NCBI RefSeq assembly: GCF_000186225.1
Contig: NC_014933.1
Location: 2,046,001-2,110,000, forward strand
Length of the DNA stretch: 64,000 nucleotides
Source: Bacteroides helcogenes P 36-108
GTDB lineage: Bacteria; Bacteroidota; Bacteroidia; Bacteroidales; Bacteroidaceae
Reading direction: 5' to 3'
The position numbers and the translations under genes were made by a program. The notes under the pieces were generated by a model. It had not been told where the DNA came from. It made no database searches and was given only the letters and a program-made list of their open reading frames with translations. Numbering within the stretch: position 1 is the first letter of the stretch; each line of letters starts with the position of its first letter. Positions 43,897 through 53,509 of this stretch are shown piece by piece.

Positions 43897-46782
43897 ATGA
43901 AAAATCACATAGCGCACATTTATCTTTTTCTTCTTTTTCTCCTTCCTTCTGTTGAGTCATCTGCCGGCTGGAACAGTTTTATTGTCAACTTCGACAAGAG
44001 CTTGTACGGCAGGGGAGCGCAGACTTGGCAGATTGCCCCTTACAATGACAAGTGGGTGTATTTTGCCAACAAGAACGGCATGTTGCAGTTTGACGGCAAT
44101 GTCTGGAGCGTTCTCCCGTTGAATAATTTGTCGGATGTGCGTTCCGTTCTGCCTTCGGCCACTCAGAAACGCATTTATGTAGGTGGAATCAATGAATTCG
44201 GATATTATGAACCTGAGACAGACGGAGCGTTAGGCTACCATTGCATGTCCGACACGCTTGACGGATCGTTTCGCTATCTTGGAAATGTATGGGGTATCCA
44301 TGAAGGAGACAATATAGTATATTTCCAGGGAGACAGCCGTGTGGTGAAGTGCATCAACGGGAAATATTCAGTCATAGAGATGGATGGTAAGATTGATTGT
44401 TCCAACATGGTGAATGGAGTCCTTTATATCGGTACGGACAGGGGAGTGTGGCTCTTGGTGGGAAGTACGTTTTTCCCTTTACAGGGAGCCGATATACTGA
44501 TCTCCAAACGTATCAGGGGTATTGCGCCCTACAAGAAAGGCGTGTTGGTGGTGACGGCTTATGACGGGTTGTATTATTGTGATGGACGCACCACGGTTCC
44601 ATTGTCCACCAATGCGGAGATTTTCATGCGTGAGAATGAGGTTTTCTGTGTGGCGACGCAGGGCGATAAGATAGCCTTGGGAACTATACACAAGGGACTG
44701 GTTATGATAGATTTGAACACGATGGAACTGAAATATTTCAATGAAAACAACGGCTTGCGCAACAATACGGTCCTTTCTGTTGCTTTTGATCCTTCGGGCA
44801 ACCTTTGGGCAGGCTTGGACAGTGGCATCGATTATGTGTATCTCACTTCTCCCTTTACCAATCTTTATTCTTATCCCTATTCTTATGGAACCGGATATAC
44901 AGCAGCGGCATCGGACGGGTATCTTTATTTGGGAACTAACCGTGGGCTGTATTATACATCCTATCCGGTAAAAATGAATGGAAATCTGCCGGATATTCGT
45001 CCTGTTTCCAATTCCAGCGGGCAGGTGTGGAATTTGTGTCGAGTGGGAGATGAGCTTTTCTGCCTGCACGACCGTGGCATCTTTCTGCTTCAAGGTACGG
45101 GGATGAGGCGTGTCACAGATCTTTCGGGCGTGTGGAACTGCCAGCAAGTGATGGGGCGGCCGAATTTGATGTATGTCGGTGCATATAGCGGCATTTATCT
45201 GCTGGGCAGAAAGGATGGAGAGTGGCGTGTTCTTTGCAAGATAGAAGGTATGAGCGATTCTTGCCAACTTTTTGAGCAGGAATCGGCACGTGTGATATGG
45301 GTTTGTAATGCAGATCATGTCACCCGTCTGGAATTGAATACCGCATTGACCAGAGTGGACAACAGCAGGGAGTATTGGGCGAAAGACGGTTTGCCTGCGG
45401 ATAGAGACATGCACGTGGTTAAAATAGAAGGGCGCGTCTATTTCGGTACTTCCCGTGGCGTGTATAAATACAATCTTCCCAAAGATATAATAGAGCCTTG
45501 CCCAGACATGAACAATCTGCTGAACGGCACGTCGGCTTATACACGGCTGACAGAATATCATGGCAAGCTCATCAGTCTGAGCGCCCATGAAGTTTGCATT
45601 GCCAATCTGGGGACTTATAAGCGAGGATCCAATACGGGCATTTATCCCGTGCAACAGTCGTTGATGGAGATGGTTCCCGGTTTTGAGGCCATCATTCCCT
45701 TGTCCGATTCTCTTATGGTCATTCCCAATGAAGACGGTTTTGCTTTGTTCAGTCTCCAAGAAAGCCCCGAACGGCGTGATCGCAGCCATTCCCTATATAT
45801 AAAGAATATGTATCTTTCTTACCCCAAAGATTCCTTAGTATATACCGCCAACTTCCTGGGGCAGAAGCCTGTTCCCCAAATAGCCTATTCGTTGAACTCC
45901 GTACGCATAGAGTATGGTCTTCCCTATTTCACGATGGGTGACGGTGTCTGCTTCCAGTATCGGCTGAACAAAGGTGGCTGGTCAGATTTCACCACCGTGC
46001 GCACTAAAGAATACAGCAATTTGTCCGAAGGCGAATACGTCTTCGAGGTGAAAGCCGTTTTTCCGGACGGAACTACTTCGTCGGACGAGATTGTTTTCCG
46101 TATTCTTCCTCCGTGGTATCGTAGCGCTCCGGCTTACATTTGTTATATCGTTCTGGCATTATTGGCGCTTTGGTATCTTTACCGCTGGGACGATATGCGT
46201 GTCAGCCGCAAGAAGCAGCAGGCAGTGGTGGAAAAAGACAAGGAACTGCATAATATGGAGAAAGAATACGAAGAGGAGAAAGCCCGTCAGGAAAAGCAGA
46301 TCATCCAATTGGAAAAGGAAAAGCTTGAGTATGACTTGCAGCACAAGAGCCAGGAAATGACAAACCTGATGATAAACTTTGTCCGCAAGAATGAAATGCT
46401 GACCGAAATAAAATCGGAGATACTCAGGGTTTCCGCCACGTTGAAGGGAGAGGGGGCTCGTGAAGGGAAACAACAGTTGATACTTATCAACAGTAAAATA
46501 GATAGTAATATCCAAAGTGATGAGGTGCTGAAGCGTATAGAAGACCAGTTTGACCTTATTCATAATAATTTTATGAAACGTCTTCAAGCCAAGCATCCCG
46601 ACCTTTCCAATAATGAGCGCATGATGTGCGCTTATCTCAAAATGAACCTTTCTACCAAGGAAATCTCACCTTTGCTGAACATTTCTATCCGTGGTGTGGA
46701 AACTATTCGTTACCGTCTCCGCAAGAAATTCGGGCTGGAACGCGAGGACAACTTGACGGAGTATTTGAATAACAAGCTTTGA
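43897..46782 (+). CDS. PUL sensor-regulator: periplasmic propeller, Y_Y_Y, TM, LuxR-type HTH
   Basis: About 961 residues from the ATG at 43897 (a TTG at 43888 is in frame). A signal peptide is followed by about 14 short blade repeats forming sensor propellers (for example GTDRGVWLL, GTNRGLYY), a Y_Y_Y domain near 650-740 and one membrane segment near 750. A long coiled coil (EKDKELHNMEKEYEEEKARQ) leads to a LuxR-type HTH at the C-terminus (STKEISPLLNISIRGVETIR). There is no kinase or receiver domain, unlike true hybrid two-component regulators. It probably binds a glycan fragment in the periplasm and activates the neighbouring susCD genes directly. Confidence 0.88.
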   Translation: MKNHIAHIYLFLLFLLPSVESSAGWNSFIVNFDKSLYGRGAQTWQIAPYNDKWVYFANKNGMLQFDGNVWSVLPLNNLSDVRSVLPSATQKRIYVGGINEFGYYEPETDGALGYHCMSDTLDGSFRYLGNVWGIHEGDNIVYFQGDSRVVKCINGKYSVIEMDGKIDCSNMVNGVLYIGTDRGVWLLVGSTFFPLQGADILISKRIRGIAPYKKGVLVVTAYDGLYYCDGRTTVPLSTNAEIFMRENEVFCVATQGDKIALGTIHKGLVMIDLNTMELKYFNENNGLRNNTVLSVAFDPSGNLWAGLDSGIDYVYLTSPFTNLYSYPYSYGTGYTAAASDGYLYLGTNRGLYYTSYPVKMNGNLPDIRPVSNSSGQVWNLCRVGDELFCLHDRGIFLLQGTGMRRVTDLSGVWNCQQVMGRPNLMYVGAYSGIYLLGRKDGEWRVLCKIEGMSDSCQLFEQESARVIWVCNADHVTRLELNTALTRVDNSREYWAKDGLPADRDMHVVKIEGRVYFGTSRGVYKYNLPKDIIEPCPDMNNLLNGTSAYTRLTEYHGKLISLSAHEVCIANLGTYKRGSNTGIYPVQQSLMEMVPGFEAIIPLSDSLMVIPNEDGFALFSLQESPERRDRSHSLYIKNMYLSYPKDSLVYTANFLGQKPVPQIAYSLNSVRIEYGLPYFTMGDGVCFQYRLNKGGWSDFTTVRTKEYSNLSEGEYVFEVKAVFPDGTTSSDEIVFRILPPWYRSAPAYICYIVLALLALWYLYRWDDMRVSRKKQQAVVEKDKELHNMEKEYEEEKARQEKQIIQLEKEKLEYDLQHKSQEMTNLMINFVRKNEMLTEIKSEILRVSATLKGEGAREGKQQLILINSKIDSNIQSDEVLKRIEDQFDLIHNNFMKRLQAKHPDLSNNERMMCAYLKMNLSTKEISPLLNISIRGVETIRYRLRKKFGLEREDNLTEYLNNKL

Positions 46783-47042
46783 GTGATGCCGTAATCTTGT
46801 TCAACGATACATGATGTGATCCATTGATGCAAATGATTGATTATCAGAATTTTTCTACTGTATTAGGAATAAAGAAGTACTATACTGCAAATAAAGTATC
46901 ACAATACAAAATATAAGGCACATATCAGATTATAATTAAGGTATTCAAAGTTCTGAAATATTAAGTGTTGAGTATGCGTTAAATAGTGCTTTTCTAAACA
47001 TGGATAAAAGAAAAACCTGCTTTTGTGCTTTATAACATACTA

Positions 47043-47142
47043 TTGACGTATTTCCTAAAAGTATTATATATATATTGATTTTCTGATGTTTATGTTGTGA
47101 TGGCGTATTGTTGACGTATTCATTTTCTTTATTTGACGTATT
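47043..47142 (+). promoter_or_regulatory. Repeated TTGACGTATT elements upstream of susC
   Basis: TTGACGTATT occurs exactly at 47043-47052, 47111-47120 and 47133-47142, and TGGCGTATT at 47101-47109. The last three are spaced about 10 and 22 bp apart, one and two turns of the helix, so they lie on one face of the DNA. They end 40 bp upstream of the -7 box. They are candidate binding sites for the upstream LuxR-type regulator. The rest of the 46783-47212 gap is AT-rich and shows no gene. Confidence 0.65.
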
Positions 47143-47182
47143 AATGAATACTATCTTTTATATATTTGAATGCTTCTTATTG

Positions 47183-47209
47183 TATGTTTGCACCGTTCAA
47201 TTGTGAACG
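47183..47209 (+). promoter_or_regulatory. -7 box and leader hairpin of susC
   Basis: TATGTTTG at 47183-47190 matches TAnnTTTG; no good -33 box lies 19-20 bp upstream, which fits an activator-dependent promoter. A small palindrome, CGTTCA-ATTG-TGAACG, at 47194-47209 covers the probable transcript start. Confidence 0.6.
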
Positions 47210-47245
47210 AGAATGAGAATAGTTAATCTTAATTTAGTAAAACTT

Positions 47246-50200
47246 ATGAAAAAGTTATTATCGGTTTTATTTTTATTAAGCTTTACCTTGGCTTCTGTGT
47301 ATGCCCAAAATATACAGGTAAAAGGTACAGTGGTAAGCGGATCGGATAACGAACCTTTACCCGGTGTTAATGTGGTGGAAAAAGGCAATGCCACCAATGG
47401 TGCAATTACCGACCTGGATGGTAATTTCACAGTGTCGGTTCCTGCGAACGCAACACTTTCTATTACTTATATTGGTTTTAAGCCGCAAGACATTGCTTTG
47501 AATGGAAGAAAAACACTCAAGATTGTTCTTCAAGAAGATTCTGAAGCACTGGATGAAGTAGTGGTAGTAGGTTATGGTGTTCAGAAAAAGAGTGTAGTAA
47601 CAGCGTCTATTGCCAAAGTAGGTGCTGATGAGTTGGCTATTTCTGCTCCGGTACGTGTAGATAATGCTTTGAAAGGTTTGGCTGCCGGTGTACAAGTGAC
47701 GGCTGCTTCCGGTCAACCGGGTGAAGCATCTCGAATTCGTATTCGTGGCGTTGGTACAGTGAATAACTCTGACCCTCTTTACATTGTAGATGGTATGCCT
47801 ATTGATGGTGGCATTGATTATTTGAATCCTAATGATATTCAGTCTATTGAGGTGTTGAAAGATGCTGCATCTGGCGCTGTTTATGGTGCGCGTGCTGCCA
47901 ATGGTGTTGTACTGGTAACTACAAAGGGAGGTAAAATTGGTAAAACAAAAGTTACTTATGACTTTTCTATGGGATTTCAAAGCCCATGGAAACATCGTGA
48001 AGTGCTTGACGCCACTCAGTATGCTATCATGCGCAATGAAGCTTCTATGAATGATGGTACTGGCATGGTATATGCTGATCCTTATTCTTATGGTAAGGGA
48101 ACTGACTGGCAAAAGGAAGTTTTTAATGATAATGCCCCTGTTGTACAGCATCAAGTGAGTGCCAGTGGTGCTACTGATAAGTTGAATTACTACCTTTCTT
48201 TAGGATATTATGAACAAGAAGGTATTGTAGGAGGTAATTATGATCGTTCAAATTATCGTCGTATGACAATGCGTTCTAATACTAATTATACGATGTTTGA
48301 TGTTTCTAAAGAACGTTCTTGGTTGAATAAGTTGACAGTTGGTGTGAACTTGGCTTATTCTCGCATTAAGAGTAAATCTATTGGAACTAATTCTGAAACA
48401 GGTTCTGTTTTAGGTAGTGCATTGTCGATTTCTCCTATTCTTAGCCCTTATATGTCTGAAGGGACAACTTTGAAAGATATGATTGCAGCAAATCCGTCTA
48501 TGGTTTTGTCTGACGGTACGGTGCTTTCTCCATTGCAAGCTTCTGACGGGAGATATTATACCATTCCTGGTGATAAATACAATGAAATCACCAATCCGTT
48601 GGCCAATCTGTCTTTGCCCGGTGCTTTGAATAATTCTGATAAATTTGTCGCTAATTTCTTTGCAGAATTGACACTGTGGGATTCCATTAAGTTTAAAAGT
48701 TCTTATGGGCAAGATCTTGCTTTTTGGGGAACTGATGGTTGGACCCCTGTTTATTATCTGTCTAAGCAAAATAAGGCGGAATATTCTTCAGTTTCTTCTG
48801 AAATGCATCGTGGCTCTGTGTGGCAGTTGGAGAATACGCTGTCATGGGATAAAACATTCGGGCAACATAGTTTCCAAGTTTTATTAGGCCAATCTGCCAA
48901 AAAAAGTACAGGACGCTATTTGAAAGGAAACAATCGTTATATGATAGAGGAGAGAGGCGATAAGGCGAATATTGATTTTACTACCGGTACTCAAAAAGCC
49001 GGTGATATGTATGTTGCCGGTAGCTTAAATAGTCCTTCAACAATCGCTTCTTACTTTGGTCGTTTGAGCTATAATTTTGCAGAACGTTATATGTTACAGT
49101 TAACCGTACGTCGTGATGGTTCTTCAAATTTTGGATCTAATAATAAATGGGCAACTTTCCCTTCTGTCTCTTTAGGCTGGAACTTGACTAATGAATCATT
49201 CATGAAAAATCGCCCTGCGTGGTTAACTTCAACAAAGGTTCGTGGATCTTGGGGTAAGAATGGTAATGAATCTATTGGTGCTTTTGGCTATGTAGCATTG
49301 ACTTCAAGTGGGAATAATCATTATTTTGGAAAGGGTGATGCAGGTCAAATAATTACTGGTACAAAACCGAGTGGGCTTTCAAATGCTGATTTAAAATGGG
49401 AGGAATCTGAACAGACTGATTTTGGTGTTGACTTTGGTTTCTTCAATAACGCATTGACTTTTACAGTAGATTATTTCTATAAGAAAACTAACGGTATGTT
49501 GAAGACGATGCCTATTCCTTCTTATGTTGGTGAATCCAAACCGACAGGTAACGTAGGTGATATGGAAAATCGTGGTTGGGAATTGGAAGCCAATTATAAG
49601 TTCCATGTCAGCGATTGGAATTTCCGCATAGGTGCAAATGCCAGTTATATAAAGAATAAGTTGATAAACTTGGGTAATGATTCAGGATTTGAAATGTCTG
49701 ATTATCTTGTTGGTGGTTTGTCCAATGTTACTCGTGCGGAGAATGGTTATGTTTATCCGTTCTTTTATGGTCGTGTAACAGATGGTATTTTTCAAAACTG
49801 GGCTGAAATAAATGCTTATGCTAAAGATGGAAAATTGATTCAACCAAATGCTCAGCCTGGTGATATTCGTTTTAAAGATTTGAATGACGATGGTAAGATT
49901 GATGATGATAATGATAAGGCTATGATTGGAAAGGGTATGCCGGATTGGACCTATGGCATTAATTTTCAAGCAAGTTGGAAAAACTTTGATTTCAGCATGA
50001 TGATTGCTGGTGCTATCGGTAATGATATTTTTGATGCAACCCGCCGTTGTGATATTGCTGAATTTAACCTTCCTAAATGGATATGGGAAAATCGTTGGAC
50101 AGGTGAAGGTACTTCTAATAATATGCCGCGTATGACAATCACTGATCCTAATGCAAGCTGGAGTTCTGCATCCGATCTTTATATTAAGGATGGTAGCTAT

Positions 50201-50425
50201 ATGCGTTTGAAAAACATTCAGTTAGGCTATACTTTACCCCAATGGCTGACCCAAAAAGTATTCGTTGATCGTCTTCGTGTTTATGTTGCTGCAGAGAATC
50301 TGTTGACTTTCACTAAGTACGATGGCTTGGATCCGGAAATAGCAAACGGTACTTCTATGGGACTTGATAAGGGTATTTACCCCCAAGCACGTGTATTTAC
50401 TTTTGGCTTGAATATTAGTTTCTAA
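47246..50425 (+). CDS. SusC-like TonB-dependent outer-membrane transporter
   Basis: About 1059 residues from the ATG at 47246, which opens a clear signal peptide (MKKLLSVLFLLSFTLASVYA); an in-frame ATG at 47213 would extend it. A carboxypeptidase-regulatory-like domain comes first (VKGTVVSGSDNEPLPGVNVV), then the plug with the SusC motif IRGVGTVNNSDPLYIVDGMP, and a 22-strand barrel ending in phenylalanine (FGLNISF). There is no STN signalling domain, consistent with control by the separate regulator. It imports oligosaccharides captured by the SusD-like lid, probably beta-glucan pieces. Confidence 0.96.
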   Translation: MKKLLSVLFLLSFTLASVYAQNIQVKGTVVSGSDNEPLPGVNVVEKGNATNGAITDLDGNFTVSVPANATLSITYIGFKPQDIALNGRKTLKIVLQEDSEALDEVVVVGYGVQKKSVVTASIAKVGADELAISAPVRVDNALKGLAAGVQVTAASGQPGEASRIRIRGVGTVNNSDPLYIVDGMPIDGGIDYLNPNDIQSIEVLKDAASGAVYGARAANGVVLVTTKGGKIGKTKVTYDFSMGFQSPWKHREVLDATQYAIMRNEASMNDGTGMVYADPYSYGKGTDWQKEVFNDNAPVVQHQVSASGATDKLNYYLSLGYYEQEGIVGGNYDRSNYRRMTMRSNTNYTMFDVSKERSWLNKLTVGVNLAYSRIKSKSIGTNSETGSVLGSALSISPILSPYMSEGTTLKDMIAANPSMVLSDGTVLSPLQASDGRYYTIPGDKYNEITNPLANLSLPGALNNSDKFVANFFAELTLWDSIKFKSSYGQDLAFWGTDGWTPVYYLSKQNKAEYSSVSSEMHRGSVWQLENTLSWDKTFGQHSFQVLLGQSAKKSTGRYLKGNNRYMIEERGDKANIDFTTGTQKAGDMYVAGSLNSPSTIASYFGRLSYNFAERYMLQLTVRRDGSSNFGSNNKWATFPSVSLGWNLTNESFMKNRPAWLTSTKVRGSWGKNGNESIGAFGYVALTSSGNNHYFGKGDAGQIITGTKPSGLSNADLKWEESEQTDFGVDFGFFNNALTFTVDYFYKKTNGMLKTMPIPSYVGESKPTGNVGDMENRGWELEANYKFHVSDWNFRIGANASYIKNKLINLGNDSGFEMSDYLVGGLSNVTRAENGYVYPFFYGRVTDGIFQNWAEINAYAKDGKLIQPNAQPGDIRFKDLNDDGKIDDDNDKAMIGKGMPDWTYGINFQASWKNFDFSMMIAGAIGNDIFDATRRCDIAEFNLPKWIWENRWTGEGTSNNMPRMTITDPNASWSSASDLYIKDGSYMRLKNIQLGYTLPQWLTQKVFVDRLRVYVAAENLLTFTKYDGLDPEIANGTSMGLDKGIYPQARVFTFGLNISF

Positions 50426-50443
50426 TTTAATATAACGAAGAAT

Positions 50444-51970
50444 ATGAAAAAATATATAACTTTAGGAGGATTGGCACTTGCAGCTATGCTGGGAACCACC
50501 TCTTGTGGAGATGATTTTTTGACGGTACAGTCTTCAAATCAATTGTTTGTGGATGAGTATTATAACTCCGAAGCACGTATTTTTGAGGCCTTAGTAGCTG
50601 CTTATGACCCTTTAAATTGGTTAGACTACGCATGGGCATATACGAATTTAAGTATGACTTCCGATATAATGTCTGATGATGTATATGTAGGGGGTAGTGG
50701 TCCTACTGATCAAGGGGGACTTCATAAACAGTCTATTTTTGAAGCTACTCCTACTCAGCAGGTAGCGAGTGGCTTATGGTCAGCTCTCTATTCGGGAATT
50801 AACCGTAGTAATATTGTGCAGCAATATATGGGAGGTGCGACAGATATAAGTGATGCAAATCGTAAATTGTACCTTGCAGAGGCAAAGACGTTGCGTACAT
50901 TCTATTATGTTTGGTTATGGAAGTTTTGGGGAAATGTCCCTTATTACACAGAGAATTTGACTTATCCTTATTTGCATGAGCAGAATACCGCTGACCAAGT
51001 GTACGATGGTATTATCACTTCTTTGGAAGAAGTAATAACTGATAATATACTTCCAATGCGTCGTGAAGGTACAGAAATTGGTCGTGTAACACAAGCATTC
51101 GTCTATATGATGTATGCAGACTGTGTAATGTATCAGAAAGATGAGACTCGCTATACTAAAGCATTGGGCTATATGAAAGAAATTATCAGTTCTGGTAAAT
51201 ATAGTTTAACTCCTAATTATGCTGATATTTGGGAAGAATCAACTGGTGAATGGAACCAAGAATCTATCTTTGAGATTGAATATTTTAATAAAAATGGTGG
51301 TAGAGATTGGGGAAGTGCCATTGCTGATGGTGGTACTGTATATCCGAAACTGATAGGCATTAATAACTTGAATGGTAGTCCTGATTATGCTGGTGGTTGG
51401 GGATTTGAACCTGTTCGTCAAGAAGCTTATGATATGTTTGATGAATCTGATAAACGTAGGGATGCTTCGATTTTGAATTTTGCACATTATAAAATAGAAA
51501 ATCCAGATGCTTCTTATGTAGGACGTTATCAAGATACTGGAAACTTCCTTCGCAAATATTTGCCTCGTGTTGGTGGTAATGAAGGTGCTTCTGGAGCTGC
51601 TGATATGAACTATAACAATAATTGCCGTCTTTATCGTTATGCTGAAACCTTATTGAATGCTGCAGAACTCTCTCTCTTAACAAGTGGTGACGCACAGGGT
51701 TATTTAGATCAAGTTCGTACTCGTGCCGGTGTTCCCAGTATTTCTGCTACGATTGATAATATTCTGCAGGAACGCCATCTTGAATTTGTCGGTGAGGGTA
51801 AACGTTATTGGGATTTGGTACGTTCAGGAAAAGCTGCAACGGTTTTGGCTCCTGGTTCTACTCCTTATCGCCAGAAAGGGTGGAATGAAACGAAGAAATG
51901 GTTGCCGATACCACAAGGTGAAATAGATTCGGCTGGTGGTACTTTAGTTCAGAATCCTTATGCTGATTAA
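50444..51970 (+). CDS. SusD-like glycan-binding lipoprotein
   Basis: 508 residues with a lipoprotein signal ending TTSCGDDFL (Cys near 21). The TPR-rich SusD fold is shown by the early DYAWAYTNLSMTSDIMSDDV region and the C-terminal RHLEFVGEGKRYWDLVRSGK, a strong family signature. It caps SusC and binds the glycan at the cell surface. It starts 18 bp after susC. Length and motifs are normal. Confidence 0.96.
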   Translation: MKKYITLGGLALAAMLGTTSCGDDFLTVQSSNQLFVDEYYNSEARIFEALVAAYDPLNWLDYAWAYTNLSMTSDIMSDDVYVGGSGPTDQGGLHKQSIFEATPTQQVASGLWSALYSGINRSNIVQQYMGGATDISDANRKLYLAEAKTLRTFYYVWLWKFWGNVPYYTENLTYPYLHEQNTADQVYDGIITSLEEVITDNILPMRREGTEIGRVTQAFVYMMYADCVMYQKDETRYTKALGYMKEIISSGKYSLTPNYADIWEESTGEWNQESIFEIEYFNKNGGRDWGSAIADGGTVYPKLIGINNLNGSPDYAGGWGFEPVRQEAYDMFDESDKRRDASILNFAHYKIENPDASYVGRYQDTGNFLRKYLPRVGGNEGASGAADMNYNNNCRLYRYAETLLNAAELSLLTSGDAQGYLDQVRTRAGVPSISATIDNILQERHLEFVGEGKRYWDLVRSGKAATVLAPGSTPYRQKGWNETKKWLPIPQGEIDSAGGTLVQNPYAD

Positions 51971-51992
51971 TAACTTAATGAAATTAGAAATC

Positions 51993-53438
51993 ATGAAAAA
52001 GTCATACTTAAATATATTATGGGCATTAGTATTTCCTTTTATGTTGGGAAGTTGCTCTGAGGAAGATTATTCGGATGCGGATATAAATAATATCTCGACA
52101 TTGGATGGAATGGAAAATGCGGTCTCTGTGTCAGTGGATCAAGCAACAAATGTCGTAACATTTACGGTAGATGAGTCAACTCTAAAAGGCAACTATCCGG
52201 CATGGACATTTGGTACTGGTGCTACGGATGCTGCGACAAGTTCTACAAAATCAACTTTGACTAAGGCTTATAGCAAGCGTGGTGATTATACTGTAACTTT
52301 TCAACTTGGAAATAAAAATGGATTGAGTAAAGGGGTAATAACCAAGACATTTCATATTGAGAAAAATTTAATTCCTTCTGCTATTATTTCTTCATTGACA
52401 AAAGAAACCTTATATTGGAATTTTATGGCTAATGGACACTTTGGCTGTGGAGAATCTAATCCTTCCTTGGAGAATTACGGATTAGATTGGTGGTCATGTG
52501 CCGCAAATGGGAAAGGTGATACTGGCATGTATGATGATACATTCACTTTTAAAACCGAACAGACTTCGGGAACACTCATAGAAGGTACTTATGAATACAA
52601 TCCTGGTATAGATGGTTTGATTTATGTAAATGCAGGAGTTACTTTTGAGCCATTCGGGGCATTTAATCCGAATGATGGAAATGATTATGATGCTAAAGCC
52701 TCTAAACAAACTTCTACTTGGAAATTATATTATGATGATGCAGATGTACTTTGGCTGGAATTTGCACCGAAAACTCAAGTTGGCTTTGTAGCTAATGAGG
52801 GCGTTTGGAATACTCCGAAATTCAGAGTCTTGGAATTGACTGACAAAAAAATAGCTATGGTGGCAGACAATGGTTCTATTGCTTGGAAATATGTATTTTG
52901 CCCGAAAGATCAGAATGAAGTAGATGATATTGGCGCTGAAAAATATGCGGATGCTATTGTAGGTTCTTGGATGTGGAATTATACTGTAGATGGTCATTTT
53001 GGCTGTGGTGAAACTGTTGATAATCCTTTAGGCTGGTGGTCATGTGGTAGTAAGGGTAAAGATGGATTTGGTATGTATGATGATAAGATGACCTTTACAG
53101 AAGATTCTTATACGTTTGATCCTGGTGAAGAAGGTACTATCTTCTGCAATAAGGGATGTACTTACGATCCTACTTTGACAAATGATAAAGATGATTATGT
53201 AGCTAAAGTAAAGGATGGTGAAGTGCTGAAGACAACTTATCAAATAGTTGTTGAAGGTGGAAATCATTATTTGGTTCTTCCTGCTAAAACAATTTTCTCG
53301 TACATGCCAGCCGATGAAGTGTATGATTCTCCTAAATTCTTGATTAAACGTATTAGTAAGGATAAGTCTATTATGGAACTTGCTTCTATACAATCAGGTA
53401 TTTCTTGGTTGTACCAATTGAAAAGAACTGATAAATAA
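51993..53438 (+). CDS. Surface glycan-binding lipoprotein with internal duplication
   Basis: About 481 residues from the ATG at 51993, which gives a lipoprotein signal (MLGSCSEEDYSD); the frame opens at 51960 inside susD. A PKD-like N-terminal domain (about 45-125) is followed by two copies of a domain marked by NGHFGCGES...WWSCAANGKG...GMYDDTFTF and DGHFGCGET...WWSCGSKGKD...GMYDDKMTF. The position after susD is that of SusE/SGBP-B proteins, which bind polysaccharide at the surface. The aromatic WW pairs could form binding platforms. Confidence 0.85.
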   Translation: MKKSYLNILWALVFPFMLGSCSEEDYSDADINNISTLDGMENAVSVSVDQATNVVTFTVDESTLKGNYPAWTFGTGATDAATSSTKSTLTKAYSKRGDYTVTFQLGNKNGLSKGVITKTFHIEKNLIPSAIISSLTKETLYWNFMANGHFGCGESNPSLENYGLDWWSCAANGKGDTGMYDDTFTFKTEQTSGTLIEGTYEYNPGIDGLIYVNAGVTFEPFGAFNPNDGNDYDAKASKQTSTWKLYYDDADVLWLEFAPKTQVGFVANEGVWNTPKFRVLELTDKKIAMVADNGSIAWKYVFCPKDQNEVDDIGAEKYADAIVGSWMWNYTVDGHFGCGETVDNPLGWWSCGSKGKDGFGMYDDKMTFTEDSYTFDPGEEGTIFCNKGCTYDPTLTNDKDDYVAKVKDGEVLKTTYQIVVEGGNHYLVLPAKTIFSYMPADEVYDSPKFLIKRISKDKSIMELASIQSGISWLYQLKRTDK

Positions 53439-53448
53439 CAATTAATTT

Positions 53449-53498
53449 ATAGCCACTCTATCACTTTTCTGTAATTAATGTATGGAGTGGCTATTTTT
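53449..53498 (+). terminator. Hairpin between SGBP and GH16 genes
   Basis: ATAGCCACTC (53449-53458) and GAGTGGCTAT (53485-53494) pair across a 26-nt loop and are followed by TTTTAT. The hairpin lies within the operon and could lower expression of the enzymes relative to the binding proteins. Confidence 0.6.
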
Positions 53499-53509
53499 AT
53501 AAATGTGCT

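Noticed and set aside
44479-45789. Minus-strand open frame of 436 codons
   Set aside because: It lies entirely antisense to the PUL regulator gene, and its protein shows no recognisable pattern; the plus-strand frame has clear domains.
47213-47245. Upstream susC start at 47213
   Set aside because: It would add 11 residues before a clean signal peptide and lies very close to the predicted transcript start; the ATG at 47246 is better, though not proven.
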